A DNA stretch of 64,000 nt from Nocardia transvalensis NBRC 15921 (GTDB lineage: Bacteria > Actinomycetota > Actinomycetes > Mycobacteriales > Mycobacteriaceae). Location: NCBI RefSeq assembly GCF_000308875.1, contig NZ_BAGL01000125.1, positions 62,001 through 126,000 on the forward strand. The letters run 5' to 3'. The notes beneath the pieces are model-generated. The model was not told where the DNA came from, did not search any database, and worked only from the letters and a program-made list of their open reading frames with translations. Of this stretch, positions 51,416-58,489 are shown one piece after another; position 1 is the first letter of the stretch; the number at the start of each line of letters is the position of its first letter. Position numbers and translations under genes: made by a program.

Positions 51416-51625
51416 TCATGAGTTGAGGTATTCCTCGATGGCGTCGAGAGTGCGGGATCGGATGTATTCGTATCCGGTTTCGGCATCGCACAGCCGGTAG
51501 CCGTCGCCGCCGGTGCCCGCGATCGAGCGGTCCATCCGGTATCCCGCTCTCCGCGCGCGCCTTTCCATCCACGCCGCGCGTTCACGATCCGGATCGTGCG
51601 GGAACATGTAATCCGTGATCGGCAT
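51416..51625 (-). CDS. Small hypothetical protein
   Basis: The protein has 69 residues; its start overlaps the stop of the upstream gene by one base. It is rich in Arg and Tyr (AAWMERRARRAGYRMDRSIA) and ends TLDAIEEYLNS. It contains no known domain. It is the third gene of a small leftward unit that precedes the divergent XRE/DUF397 pair. Confidence 0.5.
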   Translation of the reverse strand: MPITDYMFPHDPDRERAAWMERRARRAGYRMDRSIAGTGGDGYRLCDAETGYEYIRSRTLDAIEEYLNS

Positions 51626-51936
51626 CAGGTGCGCCCACGCGGCTCGAGGTCACGCGCGATCTGTTTCAGGAACGCCTTGCCGCGCCAGGTGATACGCCAG
51701 GCGTCCGTATCCGGGCCGCCGCGCCGCTCGATCAACCGCTGAGTGCCGAGGCGGATCACCGCCCAGCGCACTACCCACTGATCCAGCTCGATCTCGGCCG
51801 CCAGCTGTGTGACGGTCAGCCACGGCACGCGCGCCAGCAGATCGAGCACGGCCATCTCCGCGGCGGCGACGCGCGCCATGACCGTGGTGAACGGTGTCGC
51901 GGCGTTCTCGCTCACGCGCTGGTTCACAAAGTCCAT
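51625..51936 (-). CDS. Small winged-helix-like hypothetical protein
   Basis: The protein has 103 residues from ATG 51936. An earlier ATG at 52026 would overlap the preceding gene by about 100 bp and adds low-complexity sequence, so it is not preferred. The stretch AAEMAVLDLLARVPWLTVTQ, then LAAEIELDQWVVRWAVIRLG, looks like a winged helix (helix-turn-helix followed by TDAWRITWRGKAFL as the wing). It may be a small DNA-binding protein. Confidence 0.5.
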   Translation of the reverse strand: MDFVNQRVSENAATPFTTVMARVAAAEMAVLDLLARVPWLTVTQLAAEIELDQWVVRWAVIRLGTQRLIERRGGPDTDAWRITWRGKAFLKQIARDLEPRGRT

Positions 51937-52301
51937 GATTGTGGGCGCTCCCGATGACTGTCCGGTCTGAGGCGACCGGCTTCGATGAGGGTCTGCAATG
52001 CGAAACGCTGTCTTGCGCAGCGGCATTCGCGGTGCAGCTGCATTTCCCGGTGCGCCTCCGCGATGCTCAGTGGGTGCGTCGGCGGGGTGCAGGCGGCTAA
52101 GAATTTCTGTGCCGCAAGAGGATTCACGGCACGTTCGCGCGGATGGTGTGTCCGGGCGAGGGGACGCTCGTCGTCATGATGGTCCGCAGGCCACAGGCAC
52201 GACAGGCCGATGACGAAGCTGAACGCGACCGCCAATATCGACAGCACCGTGAGAGCCGCAGCCCAGGCGGTCACCCGGACCACCGCGACCGCGAACGGCA
52301 T
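51924..52301 (-). CDS. Small protein with N-terminal membrane helix
   Basis: The protein has 125 residues. A single hydrophobic helix (about 3-35) is followed by a soluble part with CTPPTHPLSIAEAHREMQLH and CRCARQRFALQTLIEAGRL, where two close cysteines precede a helix. It has no known domain. It is the first gene of the leftward three-gene unit. Confidence 0.5.
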   Translation of the reverse strand: MPFAVAVVRVTAWAAALTVLSILAVAFSFVIGLSCLWPADHHDDERPLARTHHPRERAVNPLAAQKFLAACTPPTHPLSIAEAHREMQLHRECRCARQRFALQTLIEAGRLRPDSHRERPQSWTL

Positions 52302-52682
52302 GGGCGAGTCTGTCTTGTTTCCATAGGTATAGAGCCCCCAGATGCGTCTAATGCGTTGTGTCGTACCGGGAATCGCGGTCGAAATCGGGGCGGAACGTCG
52401 AACGCGTCGGGGTGCCGGAGGCGGATCGCGAGGTCGGTGCCGTATGCTCGCTCGAGCGAATGTCCGTTGTATCCGCCGGGTGCCCTGTGCGTTCGACCAC
52501 CCTGGACACAGAACAGCACAGCCATGCGGCTACCACCAGCGAAAACGGGCGATTCAATCGAGTGCGGCCGAATTTGTTGTGTTTCCGCATGATCCGACTC
52601 ACGTTGTACGACTCACTTTGCGTGTTAGCGTTGATTCGCTTTAGCGCGCTGAGTCATCACTAGGAACGGGGAGGTTCAGATA
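52302..52682. other. Divergent intergenic region before the XRE regulator
   Basis: These 381 bases separate the leftward small genes from the XRE/DUF397 pair. Short ORFs on both strands here have no recognisable product. Near 52457-52466 is a small CGCTCGAGCG palindrome. The last 90 bases are A/T-richer and hold the direct repeat described separately. Confidence 0.4.
52595..52620. promoter_or_regulatory. Direct repeat CGACTCAC(G/T)TTG upstream of the XRE regulator
   Basis: Two 12-bp units, 52595-52606 and 52609-52620, are separated by TA, with a further inverted GAGTCA at about 52651. They stand 63-88 bp upstream of the XRE gene, a natural place for an autoregulatory site or a -35 element. 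Confidence 0.55.
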
Positions 52683-53594
52683 GTGACAGACCACAGCCAG
52701 GCAGATGACAATCCGCGGATGCCGACGCTCCCGAGGCGGCAACTCGCCCGCATCCTGCGGGACGGGCGCGACACGGCCGGCCTGTCCATCGCGCGCGCCG
52801 CGATGCTGGTCGATTTGTCCAAGGCGGCGCTACAGCGGTACGAGACCGGGCGGAACGCGCGCATCTCACGGCCGCATATCAGGGCGCTCTGCGAGTTGTA
52901 CGAGTTCGATGAGGAGCGAACCAAGTTCGTGTTGGAGCTGGCGGAGGCCGCGAAGCAGCGCTCGCCGATCGAGAACTACGGGGACATCATCTCCGATACG
53001 TTCCAACTCTTCATCGGACTGGAATTGATTGCTGTGCGGCAATTCTCCTACTCGCTCACGATGCCTGGATTGCTACAGACGCTTGCCTACGCGAGGGGCA
53101 TAACCAGGAGGTGGGTCGAGAACAACAACGAGCTGGACTCGTCCGCAGTCGATCGGCTCGTCAAGCTACGGATGGATCGGCAACGCGCGATCAAGCGGTC
53201 TGTTCACCCGATGCAATTCGAGGCAGTTATCGATGAATCTGCGCTGTATCAGCAGATTGACGGGCCAGATGTCATGCACGAACAGCTGCGCTTTCTCTTG
53301 GACGCGAGTCAGAGCCCGAATGTCACGCTGCGTGTTCACCCATTCTCGGCCGGGTATCCGCTCGGCATGGCGAATGCTACTTTCAACATCCTTGATTTTC
53401 CGGAGGCGCGATCAGGAGAAATGCAAGAGCCTACTTTGGCATTTCTGGAATCCGCATGGAGGACTGCATACGTGGACGACCCTGCGGTTGTGGACGATTA
53501 TGTGAGGTTTGTTAATGTTCTCCGTAAGGAGTCCTACAGTCAGAGCAACACCCGCCAACTAATCAAATCCGTAATCAAGAGGTACCAGAAATGA
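52683..53594 (+). CDS. XRE-family regulator with DUF5753 domain
   Basis: The protein has 303 residues from GTG 52683 with GGGGAGG upstream. The N-terminal helix-turn-helix (about 15-70) reads LARILRDGRDTAGLSIARAA, then LVDLSKAALQRYETGR. The remainder is the DUF5753 domain (for example SLTMPGLLQTLAYARGITRR and VTLRVHPFSAGYPLGMANAT), probably a ligand or partner-binding region. Such proteins pair with DUF397 proteins in actinobacteria, as here. Codon use is more A/T-rich than in the catabolic genes. Confidence 0.92.
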   Translation: MTDHSQADDNPRMPTLPRRQLARILRDGRDTAGLSIARAAMLVDLSKAALQRYETGRNARISRPHIRALCELYEFDEERTKFVLELAEAAKQRSPIENYGDIISDTFQLFIGLELIAVRQFSYSLTMPGLLQTLAYARGITRRWVENNNELDSSAVDRLVKLRMDRQRAIKRSVHPMQFEAVIDESALYQQIDGPDVMHEQLRFLLDASQSPNVTLRVHPFSAGYPLGMANATFNILDFPEARSGEMQEPTLAFLESAWRTAYVDDPAVVDDYVRFVNVLRKESYSQSNTRQLIKSVIKRYQK

Positions 53595-53782
53595 ACTGGT
53601 TCAAGTCGAGCCGCAGTCAGAATCAAGGCCAGTGCGTCGAGGTTGCCTGGTTACCAGACGGCCAAGTGGGCGTCCGTGACAGCAAGAACCCCGATGCTGG
53701 CCACCTGACATTCACACCCGGTGAATGGGACGCGTTCACAGCAAGAATGGAAAGCGGAGAGTTCAAGCGCCCCAACGCATAA
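53591..53782 (+). CDS. DUF397 small protein
   Basis: The protein has 63 residues; the start overlaps the XRE stop (ATGA). The family pattern is complete: WFKSSRSQNQGQCVEVAWL, GVRDSKNP and LTFTPGEWDAF. DUF397 proteins are thought to act as partners or antagonists of the adjacent XRE-DUF5753 protein. A perfect terminator-like palindrome follows. Confidence 0.93.
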   Translation: MNWFKSSRSQNQGQCVEVAWLPDGQVGVRDSKNPDAGHLTFTPGEWDAFTARMESGEFKRPNA

Positions 53783-53812
53783 CCACTATCCCGTAGAACG
53801 CATGAGCGCGTG

Positions 53813-53846
53813 CGAGCCCGGCACTCTTCGAAGAGTGCCGGGCTCG
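53813..53846. terminator. Perfect 34-bp palindrome between convergent genes
   Basis: Two 17-base arms (CGAGCCCGGCACTCTTC and its complement) meet without a spacer at TTCGAA. It lies 30 bp after the DUF397 stop and 25 bp before the end of the convergent toxin-immunity unit. It is suited to stop transcription from both sides. Confidence 0.8.
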
Positions 53847-53871
53847 ACCATCTCGGCCGCCCGCCCGTGGC

Positions 53872-54126
53872 TCACCCGGGTGCGTCGTGGCCGGTAAGGG
53901 TGCGGTACAACCAGGCCGATGCGTCCGACTCGCTGCTGAACCGTTCTCTGACATCGTATTTCCCGCGTTCGAACGCGCCGACCTCCCAGCCGGTGCCGGG
54001 CTGCCCGGGCCGTAGGAACCAGAAATCTGTCGGCAAGGGGTCGTGGGTGTGCACGCCAGGGATCTGGAAGGACTCCGGCGGCAGCCCTGCGGCCAGTAAC
54101 GCGGCACCGAGTTGTTCGCGATCCAT
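53872..54126 (-). CDS. Probable immunity protein of the TNT-like toxin
   Basis: The protein has 84 residues; ATG 54126 follows the toxin stop by one base. It has no signal peptide, so it stays in the cytoplasm. The sequence MDREQLGAALLAAGLPPESF, FWFLRPGQPGTGWEVGAFER and DASAWLYRTLTGHD does not match a family I can name. The assignment rests on tight coupling to a secreted TNT-domain protein, whose producers need protection from NAD loss. Confidence 0.6.
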   Translation of the reverse strand: MDREQLGAALLAAGLPPESFQIPGVHTHDPLPTDFWFLRPGQPGTGWEVGAFERGKYDVRERFSSESDASAWLYRTLTGHDAPG

Positions 54127-54127
54127 A

Positions 54128-54799
54128 TCAGACCGGCCTCTCCTCGACGAGGTATCCATTCTGTAGCAGCCATGTGACGCTGAGCGCGGTTCCGGCCTCG
54201 GGCAGGTACGCGGCTTGCAGCAGGAATTGGGTTCCGCCGCCGGGCTGTTCGAACCACGCGGCGATGGGGCCCGCCTCGACCGTGAAAGGCCTGAGGACAC
54301 AGTAGAGGTGGTAGTTGCTCTGCGGTGTGCCGGTGGGTGTGTTGAGGTTCTGCGGCGGCAGCGCGCGTGACGGGAAGAGGTCTCCGGCCGGTGCGAGGAA
54401 ACGCCCACCGGCATACCCGAATCGGTCGATCCGCCGGCCGGGCGTCATGTCCTCCGGATGCCGCACGGCGTGCCCGCCGACCACCTGGAACCCGTCGTCC
54501 GGCGGATAGATCCAGCCGGAGTCGTTGCGGTACTTGGTGACGAAATCGCTCACCCCGAGTCCACCGAACCGCTGATATCCGGCCAGCAGCGGCTGCACCG
54601 GCGGCGTCTGCGGCAGTGGGTCGGGCCCCAGAAACTCCCTGCCCGGATCGTAGAAACTCGTTGTCGGGGAGGCATTGTCGGGCGTCCCGGGGTTACAGGC
54701 CGATTGCGCGGGCACCGGTTGGGCCTGCACAGCCGAAGCCGGACCGATCAGCAGAAGCAGTGTGGCGAAGATCGTTGTGACGACAGACCGATAGCGCAC
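54128..54799 (-). CDS. Secreted TNT-domain protein, probable NAD+ glycohydrolase toxin
   Basis: The protein has 223 residues from GTG 54799, preceded by GGGGG. A cleavable signal peptide (about 1-26, ending ASAVQA) is followed by a Pro-rich linker and a TNT (DUF4237) domain at about 92-220: WIYPPDDGF, RIDRFGYAGGRFLAPAGDLF, SRALPPQ, NYHLYCVL and AAWFEQPGGGTQF, with Arg126 and Gln185 in the expected catalytic segments. TNT of M. tuberculosis CpnT destroys NAD. Unlike CpnT, no channel domain is attached; the toxin is a stand-alone exported domain. Confidence 0.85.
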   Translation of the reverse strand: MRYRSVVTTIFATLLLLIGPASAVQAQPVPAQSACNPGTPDNASPTTSFYDPGREFLGPDPLPQTPPVQPLLAGYQRFGGLGVSDFVTKYRNDSGWIYPPDDGFQVVGGHAVRHPEDMTPGRRIDRFGYAGGRFLAPAGDLFPSRALPPQNLNTPTGTPQSNYHLYCVLRPFTVEAGPIAAWFEQPGGGTQFLLQAAYLPEAGTALSVTWLLQNGYLVEERPV

Positions 54800-54935
54800 G
54801 ATAACCCCCAAGCCATGGAAGTAGTTGTGGCTCAGAGGATAACGGTGCGCCGTCCCATCGGATGCAGTTCGGACCACCAGCGTGGCGTGGCGTCTGTGGG
54901 GCCGCACCACTGTCCATGATGCGGGGACCCGGATC

Positions 54936-55103
54936 TCAGTTGAGCACGGCGAATGCCTCGACCTCGACGAGCACATCGGGCTCGAACAGGTAGTCGACGC
55001 CGATCACCGACAGGGGCGGCAACGGCCGCGGTAGCCCGAGTTCGTCTGCGACGCACTCGATTCCCGCGACGAAATCATGGTACGGGATGGTCGAACGCGT
55101 CAT
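54936..55103 (-). pseudogene. Truncated RidA-family gene (C-terminal third)
   Basis: The leftward frame reads RSTIPYHDFVAGIECVADEL, then PPLSVIGVDYLFEPDVLVEV-EAFAVLN and a stop at 54936-54938. This is the end of a RidA (YjgF/YER057c) enamine deaminase-like protein, normally about 130 residues; only about 55 remain. An internal ATG at 55103 could start the remnant, but the N-terminal strands are missing. It ends abruptly where a truncated HxlR gene of opposite polarity begins. Confidence 0.65.
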
Positions 55104-55111
55104 CACCAGTA

Positions 55112-55276
55112 CGCGACCCCGTCGCCGTCGAGTGCCGCCTCACGCCCCTCGGACGGTCGCTGCAAGACCTCATCGACGCACTCCTGCACTGGGCCGCAGC
55201 CACACTGCCCGACGTCGAGCGCGCCCGCGCGCGCTTCGACGACCGGGCTCGAGCCGAAGAAATGCGATCGCTGTGA
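55112..55276 (+). pseudogene. Truncated HxlR-family regulator (C-terminal half)
   Basis: The rightward frame reads DPVAVECRLTPLGRSLQDLI, then DALLHWAAATLPDVERARAR, and ends at TGA 55274-55276. YRLTPLGRSL-LDAL-W is the C-terminal winged-helix part of HxlR regulators; the helix-turn-helix is gone. HxlR regulators often sit divergently beside the gene they control. The missing N-termini of both genes and their shared promoter are explained by one deletion with endpoints near 55104-55112. Confidence 0.65.
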
Positions 55277-55306
55277 GACCCGGCGGAAGCGGGGAAGGAC
55301 GCAAAC

Positions 55307-55753
55307 TCAGACGGCAACCCTCTCCGCCGCCAGCGTGGCGGCGATGGCCGCGGCCAGTTCCGCGCCCTTGATCTCGAAGTGCCGGGCGAAGTACTCCAGA
55401 TGTTCGGCGTGCTCGTGGAAGTGGTGCGGGGTCAGCACCGCCGAGAACACCGGGACATCGGTGTCGAGCTGGACGCGCATGAGCCCGTCCACCACGGTCG
55501 ACGCGACGAAGTCGTGGCGGTAGATGCCGCCGTCGACCACGAGCGCGCAGCCGGCCAGCGCGGCGTAGTTCCCGCTCAGTGCCAGGCGCTTGACGCGCAG
55601 GGGGATCTCGAAGGCGCCGGGCACTTCGATCACATCGATATCGGTGAATCCGCGCTCGGCGAGGGCGTCGCGGCACGCGGCCACGGCCCGGTCGACGATC
55701 TCGGCGTGCCAGCGCGCGGCGACCAGCGCGATGCGGTTCGGTGCGGGTGACAT
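55307..55753 (-). CDS. ribH2: 6,7-Dimethyl-8-ribityllumazine synthase, type II (RibH2-like)
   Basis: The protein has 148 residues. It joins 5-amino-6-ribitylaminouracil with dihydroxybutanone phosphate in riboflavin synthesis. PGAFEIPLR is the general lumazine-synthase motif. CALVVDGGIYRHDFVASTVV, then DGLMRVQLDTDVPVFSAVLT and PHHFHEH, match the RibH2 type known from Brucella and Mesorhizobium rather than the usual icosahedral enzyme. It stands alone, without other rib genes, directly below an FMN riboswitch. It probably boosts flavin supply, fitting the many flavoenzymes encoded nearby. Confidence 0.92.
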   Translation of the reverse strand: MSPAPNRIALVAARWHAEIVDRAVAACRDALAERGFTDIDVIEVPGAFEIPLRVKRLALSGNYAALAGCALVVDGGIYRHDFVASTVVDGLMRVQLDTDVPVFSAVLTPHHFHEHAEHLEYFARHFEIKGAELAAAIAATLAAERVAV

Positions 55754-55830
55754 GGTGTCCTCCTGTTCGCGATGTCACCCAGGGCATGACGACGCGAACA
55801 GAGGATCACCCGGTGAGCGATCCGGTGCCG

Positions 55831-55991
55831 CGTTCTCTTCCATCCGGACTGTGACCGTCGGCTCCGGGATCGCACCGGAATCTGCTGACCCACCGCATCG
55901 GGAGGATGCCGTGGCGCTCGCGGGCTCGTCCACCCGGAACGATCCGGATGGCATCACCGCCGGTGGGGGATTCCACCCCGCCCTGAGAACG
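55831..55991 (-). promoter_or_regulatory. FMN riboswitch (RFN element) controlling ribH2
   Basis: Read on the minus strand, the element opens CGTTCTCAGGGCGGGGTGGA, continues CCCACCGGCGGTGAT, AGCCCGCGAGCGCC and GGATTCCGGTGCGATC, and closes CGGTCACAGTCCGGATGG before AGAGAACG. These are the conserved blocks of the six-helix RFN element, and the outer ends pair to form P1. It ends about 78 bases before the ribH2 start. In high-GC bacteria FMN binding normally lowers translation or elongation. Confidence 0.95.
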
Positions 55992-56073
55992 TGTACGACC
56001 CCGACGTTAACAGGGCCGCGGAATCGGGCACAACGCCGCAGGTCTGGTTCCCCCATGTCCCTCAATATCTTCG

Positions 56074-56117
56074 CTATTCAGTGCTACTGTCTACTGGTAG
56101 TCAGTAGCACTGAATAG
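56074..56117. promoter_or_regulatory. Near-perfect 44-bp palindrome upstream of padR
   Basis: The arms CTATTCAGTGCTACTG (56074-56089) and its exact complement (56102-56117) flank an inner CTAC-TG-GTAG palindrome, giving 42 symmetric positions out of 44. CTACTG also occurs as a direct repeat. It ends 16 bp before the padR start and is the likely PadR autorepression site. Confidence 0.85.
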
Positions 56118-56133
56118 TGACGGGGGGTGGTTC

Positions 56134-56460
56134 ATGGGCAAGCAGATGACGGAGATGCTCAAAGGCACGCTGGAGGGCATCGTCCTGGCGGTCCTGTCCG
56201 TGAGGCCGGCGTACGGCTACGAGATCACGGCGTGGCTGCGGGAGCAGGGTTTTTCCGATATTGCCGAGGGCACGGTCTATGCGCTGCTGGTCAGGCTCGA
56301 GAAGCGGGGACTCATCGACGTGGCGAAGGCCCTGTCGGAGAAGGGTCCACCACGCAAGGTGTACACCCTCAACGCGCAGGGGCGGGAGTATCTCGACGAG
56401 TTCTGGACGACCTGGAGTTTCCTCTCGAAACGGCTCGACCAGCTCCGGGCAGGGGGGTGA
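56134..56460 (+). CDS. PadR-family transcriptional regulator
   Basis: The protein has 108 residues. MLKGTLEGIVLAVLSVRPAY, then GYEITAWLREQGFSDIAEGT, VYALLVRLEKRGLIDVAKAL and GPPRKVYTLNAQGREYLDEF form the complete PadR winged helix. It usually represses its own operon, often with DUF1048 and drug-exporter genes. Here the downstream DUF1048 genes are damaged. A short ORF, MSYYTDELEECEK (56467-56508), follows and overlaps the DUF1048 start. Confidence 0.93.
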   Translation: MGKQMTEMLKGTLEGIVLAVLSVRPAYGYEITAWLREQGFSDIAEGTVYALLVRLEKRGLIDVAKALSEKGPPRKVYTLNAQGREYLDEFWTTWSFLSKRLDQLRAGG

Positions 56461-56504
56461 ATGATCATGTCCTACTACACCGATGAGCTCGAGGAATGCG
56501 AGAA

Positions 56505-56803
56505 ATGAACTTCTGGGAGAAAATCACAGGTAGCGACCTGACCAGGGAATGCCGAGCCTTCGACGTGCGAGCCGGGGCCCTCCCCGCCGAGTATCAGGCG
56601 GCGGGGTAGAGATCAAGATTCATCTCGGGTTCATCGAGGAAACAGCGTCGGAGGGCCAGAGTGTTCACGAGTCGCTGGGCGACGATATCCAAGGCTTCTG
56701 CGCGGCGATTGCCGGCGAAAAGGGAGCAAGGAACTTCCGCGACAAGTGGCGCGAGCAACTGAATACACACGTGGCAAGGAAACTGGCCAGGCTAGGAGCA
56801 TAA
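56505..56803 (+). pseudogene. DUF1048 gene broken by frameshift and internal deletion
   Basis: From ATG 56505 the frame reads MNFWEKITGSDLTRECRAFD, then VRAGALPAEYQAA, and hits TAG at 56607-56609. The family continuation resumes in another frame as EIKIHL and then jumps to GFIEETASEGQSVHESLGDD, then IQGFCAAIAGEKGARNFRDK up to 56803. About 20 family residues that normally stand between EIKxHL and the later helix are missing near 56626. So there is one frameshift around 56595-56606 and one deletion. Confidence 0.75.
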
Positions 56804-56804
56804 G

Positions 56805-57029
56805 GTGGGGGTCGCCGCCGATAAAGGAGCCATGGAACTCATCGGCACCGATATCGCAGCCTTCTGCGATGACCTGGTGAAAGATTCACCGACGTATGCC
56901 GACATTTATCAGGAGTCTGTCAACAAGAGGAAGTTGGCAAGCGAAGGCATCGCACCACCGGCACCAAACCGCCGTACTCGACCAGCTTCCGATCATCGAA
57001 CCGGGCAGACACCGACCCTGCCGACATGA
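56805..57029 (+). pseudogene. C-terminal remnant of a second DUF1048 gene
   Basis: A GTG-started frame reads KGAMELIGTDIAAFCDDLVK, then DSPTYADIYQESVNKR, the last helices of a DUF1048 protein, followed by a Pro/Arg-rich tail that does not belong to the family. The N-terminal two thirds are absent. With the preceding pseudogene, this suggests that a former padR-DUF1048-DUF1048 operon is decaying. Confidence 0.55.
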
Positions 57030-57061
57030 CAGACTTCACCGTGGAGATGCAGGTGCGGTGG

Positions 57062-58489
57062 CTATGACTCCGCCGCGTAGCCCAGGATCGCTTTCGTTTC
57101 CAAATACTCTTCGAATCCGAATTCGCCCCACTCGCGGCCGTTTCCGCTCTTGCGGTAGCCGCCGAAGGGGGCGTGGAAGTCGAAGGCGTCGTTGATCGTG
57201 ACCCAGCCGGCGCTGATGCGGCGGGCGACGGCGCGGGCCTGCTCGGCGTCGGCGCCCGCGACATTGCCGGCGAGGCCGTATTCGGTGTCGTTGGCGATCG
57301 CGACGGCCTGATCGATGTCGTCGTAGCCGAGGATGGCCAGGACCGGGCCGAAGATTTCCTCCCGGGCGATGGTCATATCGTTGGTGACGTTCGCGAACAC
57401 CGTCGGCTTGACGTAGTAGCCCTTGGCGAGCCCCTCGGGGCGGCCGGTGCCGCCGGTGACGAGAGTCGCGCCCTCATCGATGCCCTTTTGGATCAGCGCC
57501 TGGATCTTGTCGAACTGCGCGCCGGACACCACCGGGCCCAGCGCGACGTCCCCGGTCGGATCGCCCACGGAGAGTTGGGAAGCCGCGTCCCGGGCCGCGG
57601 CGACGGCATCGTCCATGCGGGAGTTCGGCACCAGCATCCGCGACAGCGCGCTACAGGTCTGGCCCGAATTGTTCATCAGCGTCGCGACGGCGGTCCCCAC
57701 ATTGCCCGCCAAATCCGCGTCGTCGAGCACGATATTGGCGCTCTTACCGCCCAGTTCCTGGGTCACCCGTTTCACGCTCGGCGCGGCGTTGCGGGCGATC
57801 TCGATACCCGCGCGGGTCGACCCGGTGAACGAGACCAGATCGACATCGGCGTGCGCCGACAGCGGCGCCCCCACACTGAGGCCGTCGCCCTGGACGAGAT
57901 TGAACACTCCCGCGGGAACCCCTGCGGCATCGAGGATTTCGGCTAAGATCTGCGCGCTGAACGGCGACTGCTCCGACGGCTTGAGCACCACCGCGCACCC
58001 GGCGGCCAGGGCCGGGAAGACCTTGACGGCGGTCTGGTTCAGCGGCCAGTTCCACGGGGTGATGAGGCCGCAGACCCCGATCGGCTCCTTGACGATCAGG
58101 GTGGCGCCGCGCTGCTCCTCGAACGAGTACTTCTCCAGGATCTCGATCACCGTCGACAGATGCCCGGCCCCGAGGTCCACCTGGAAACCGCCCGCCAGCG
58201 CGGCGGGGGCGCCCATCTCCTCGGTCAGGGCCGCGGCGAGGTCCACGCGCCGGCGGTCGTATTCCTCGGAGATGCTCCGCAGCACCTTGATTCGCTCGGG
58301 CACGGCGGTCGCCGACCAGCCCGGGAACGCCTCGCGCGCGGCGGCCACGGCCCGGTCCACGTCGGCCGCCGACCCGTTCGCCACGCGCCCGCACACCTCC
58401 TCGGTCGCGGGGTTCACGACGTCGAACGTCTGGTTTCCGGCCGGATCGGTCCATACGCCGCCGATGTAGAACTTCAGGTATTCGCGCAT
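57062..58489 (-). CDS. NAD(P)-dependent aldehyde dehydrogenase
   Basis: The protein has 475 residues; the start overlaps the upstream stop by one base. It has NAD site PWNWPLNQTAVKVFPALAAG and FTGSTRAG, general-base Glu in TQELGGKSAN and nucleophile Cys in NNSGQTCSALSR. It ends HAPFGGYRKSGNGREWGEFG. It would oxidise an aldehyde released by the ThDP enzyme encoded directly upstream. It is the last gene of the leftward operon entering from the right edge. Confidence 0.93.
   Translation of the reverse strand: MREYLKFYIGGVWTDPAGNQTFDVVNPATEEVCGRVANGSAADVDRAVAAAREAFPGWSATAVPERIKVLRSISEEYDRRRVDLAAALTEEMGAPAALAGGFQVDLGAGHLSTVIEILEKYSFEEQRGATLIVKEPIGVCGLITPWNWPLNQTAVKVFPALAAGCAVVLKPSEQSPFSAQILAEILDAAGVPAGVFNLVQGDGLSVGAPLSAHADVDLVSFTGSTRAGIEIARNAAPSVKRVTQELGGKSANIVLDDADLAGNVGTAVATLMNNSGQTCSALSRMLVPNSRMDDAVAAARDAASQLSVGDPTGDVALGPVVSGAQFDKIQALIQKGIDEGATLVTGGTGRPEGLAKGYYVKPTVFANVTNDMTIAREEIFGPVLAILGYDDIDQAVAIANDTEYGLAGNVAGADAEQARAVARRISAGWVTINDAFDFHAPFGGYRKSGNGREWGEFGFEEYLETKAILGYAAES

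Noticed and set aside
52342..52663. Several short ORFs upstream of the XRE regulator on both strands
   Set aside because: They overlap each other, have no recognisable product and no ribosome sites; treated as intergenic.
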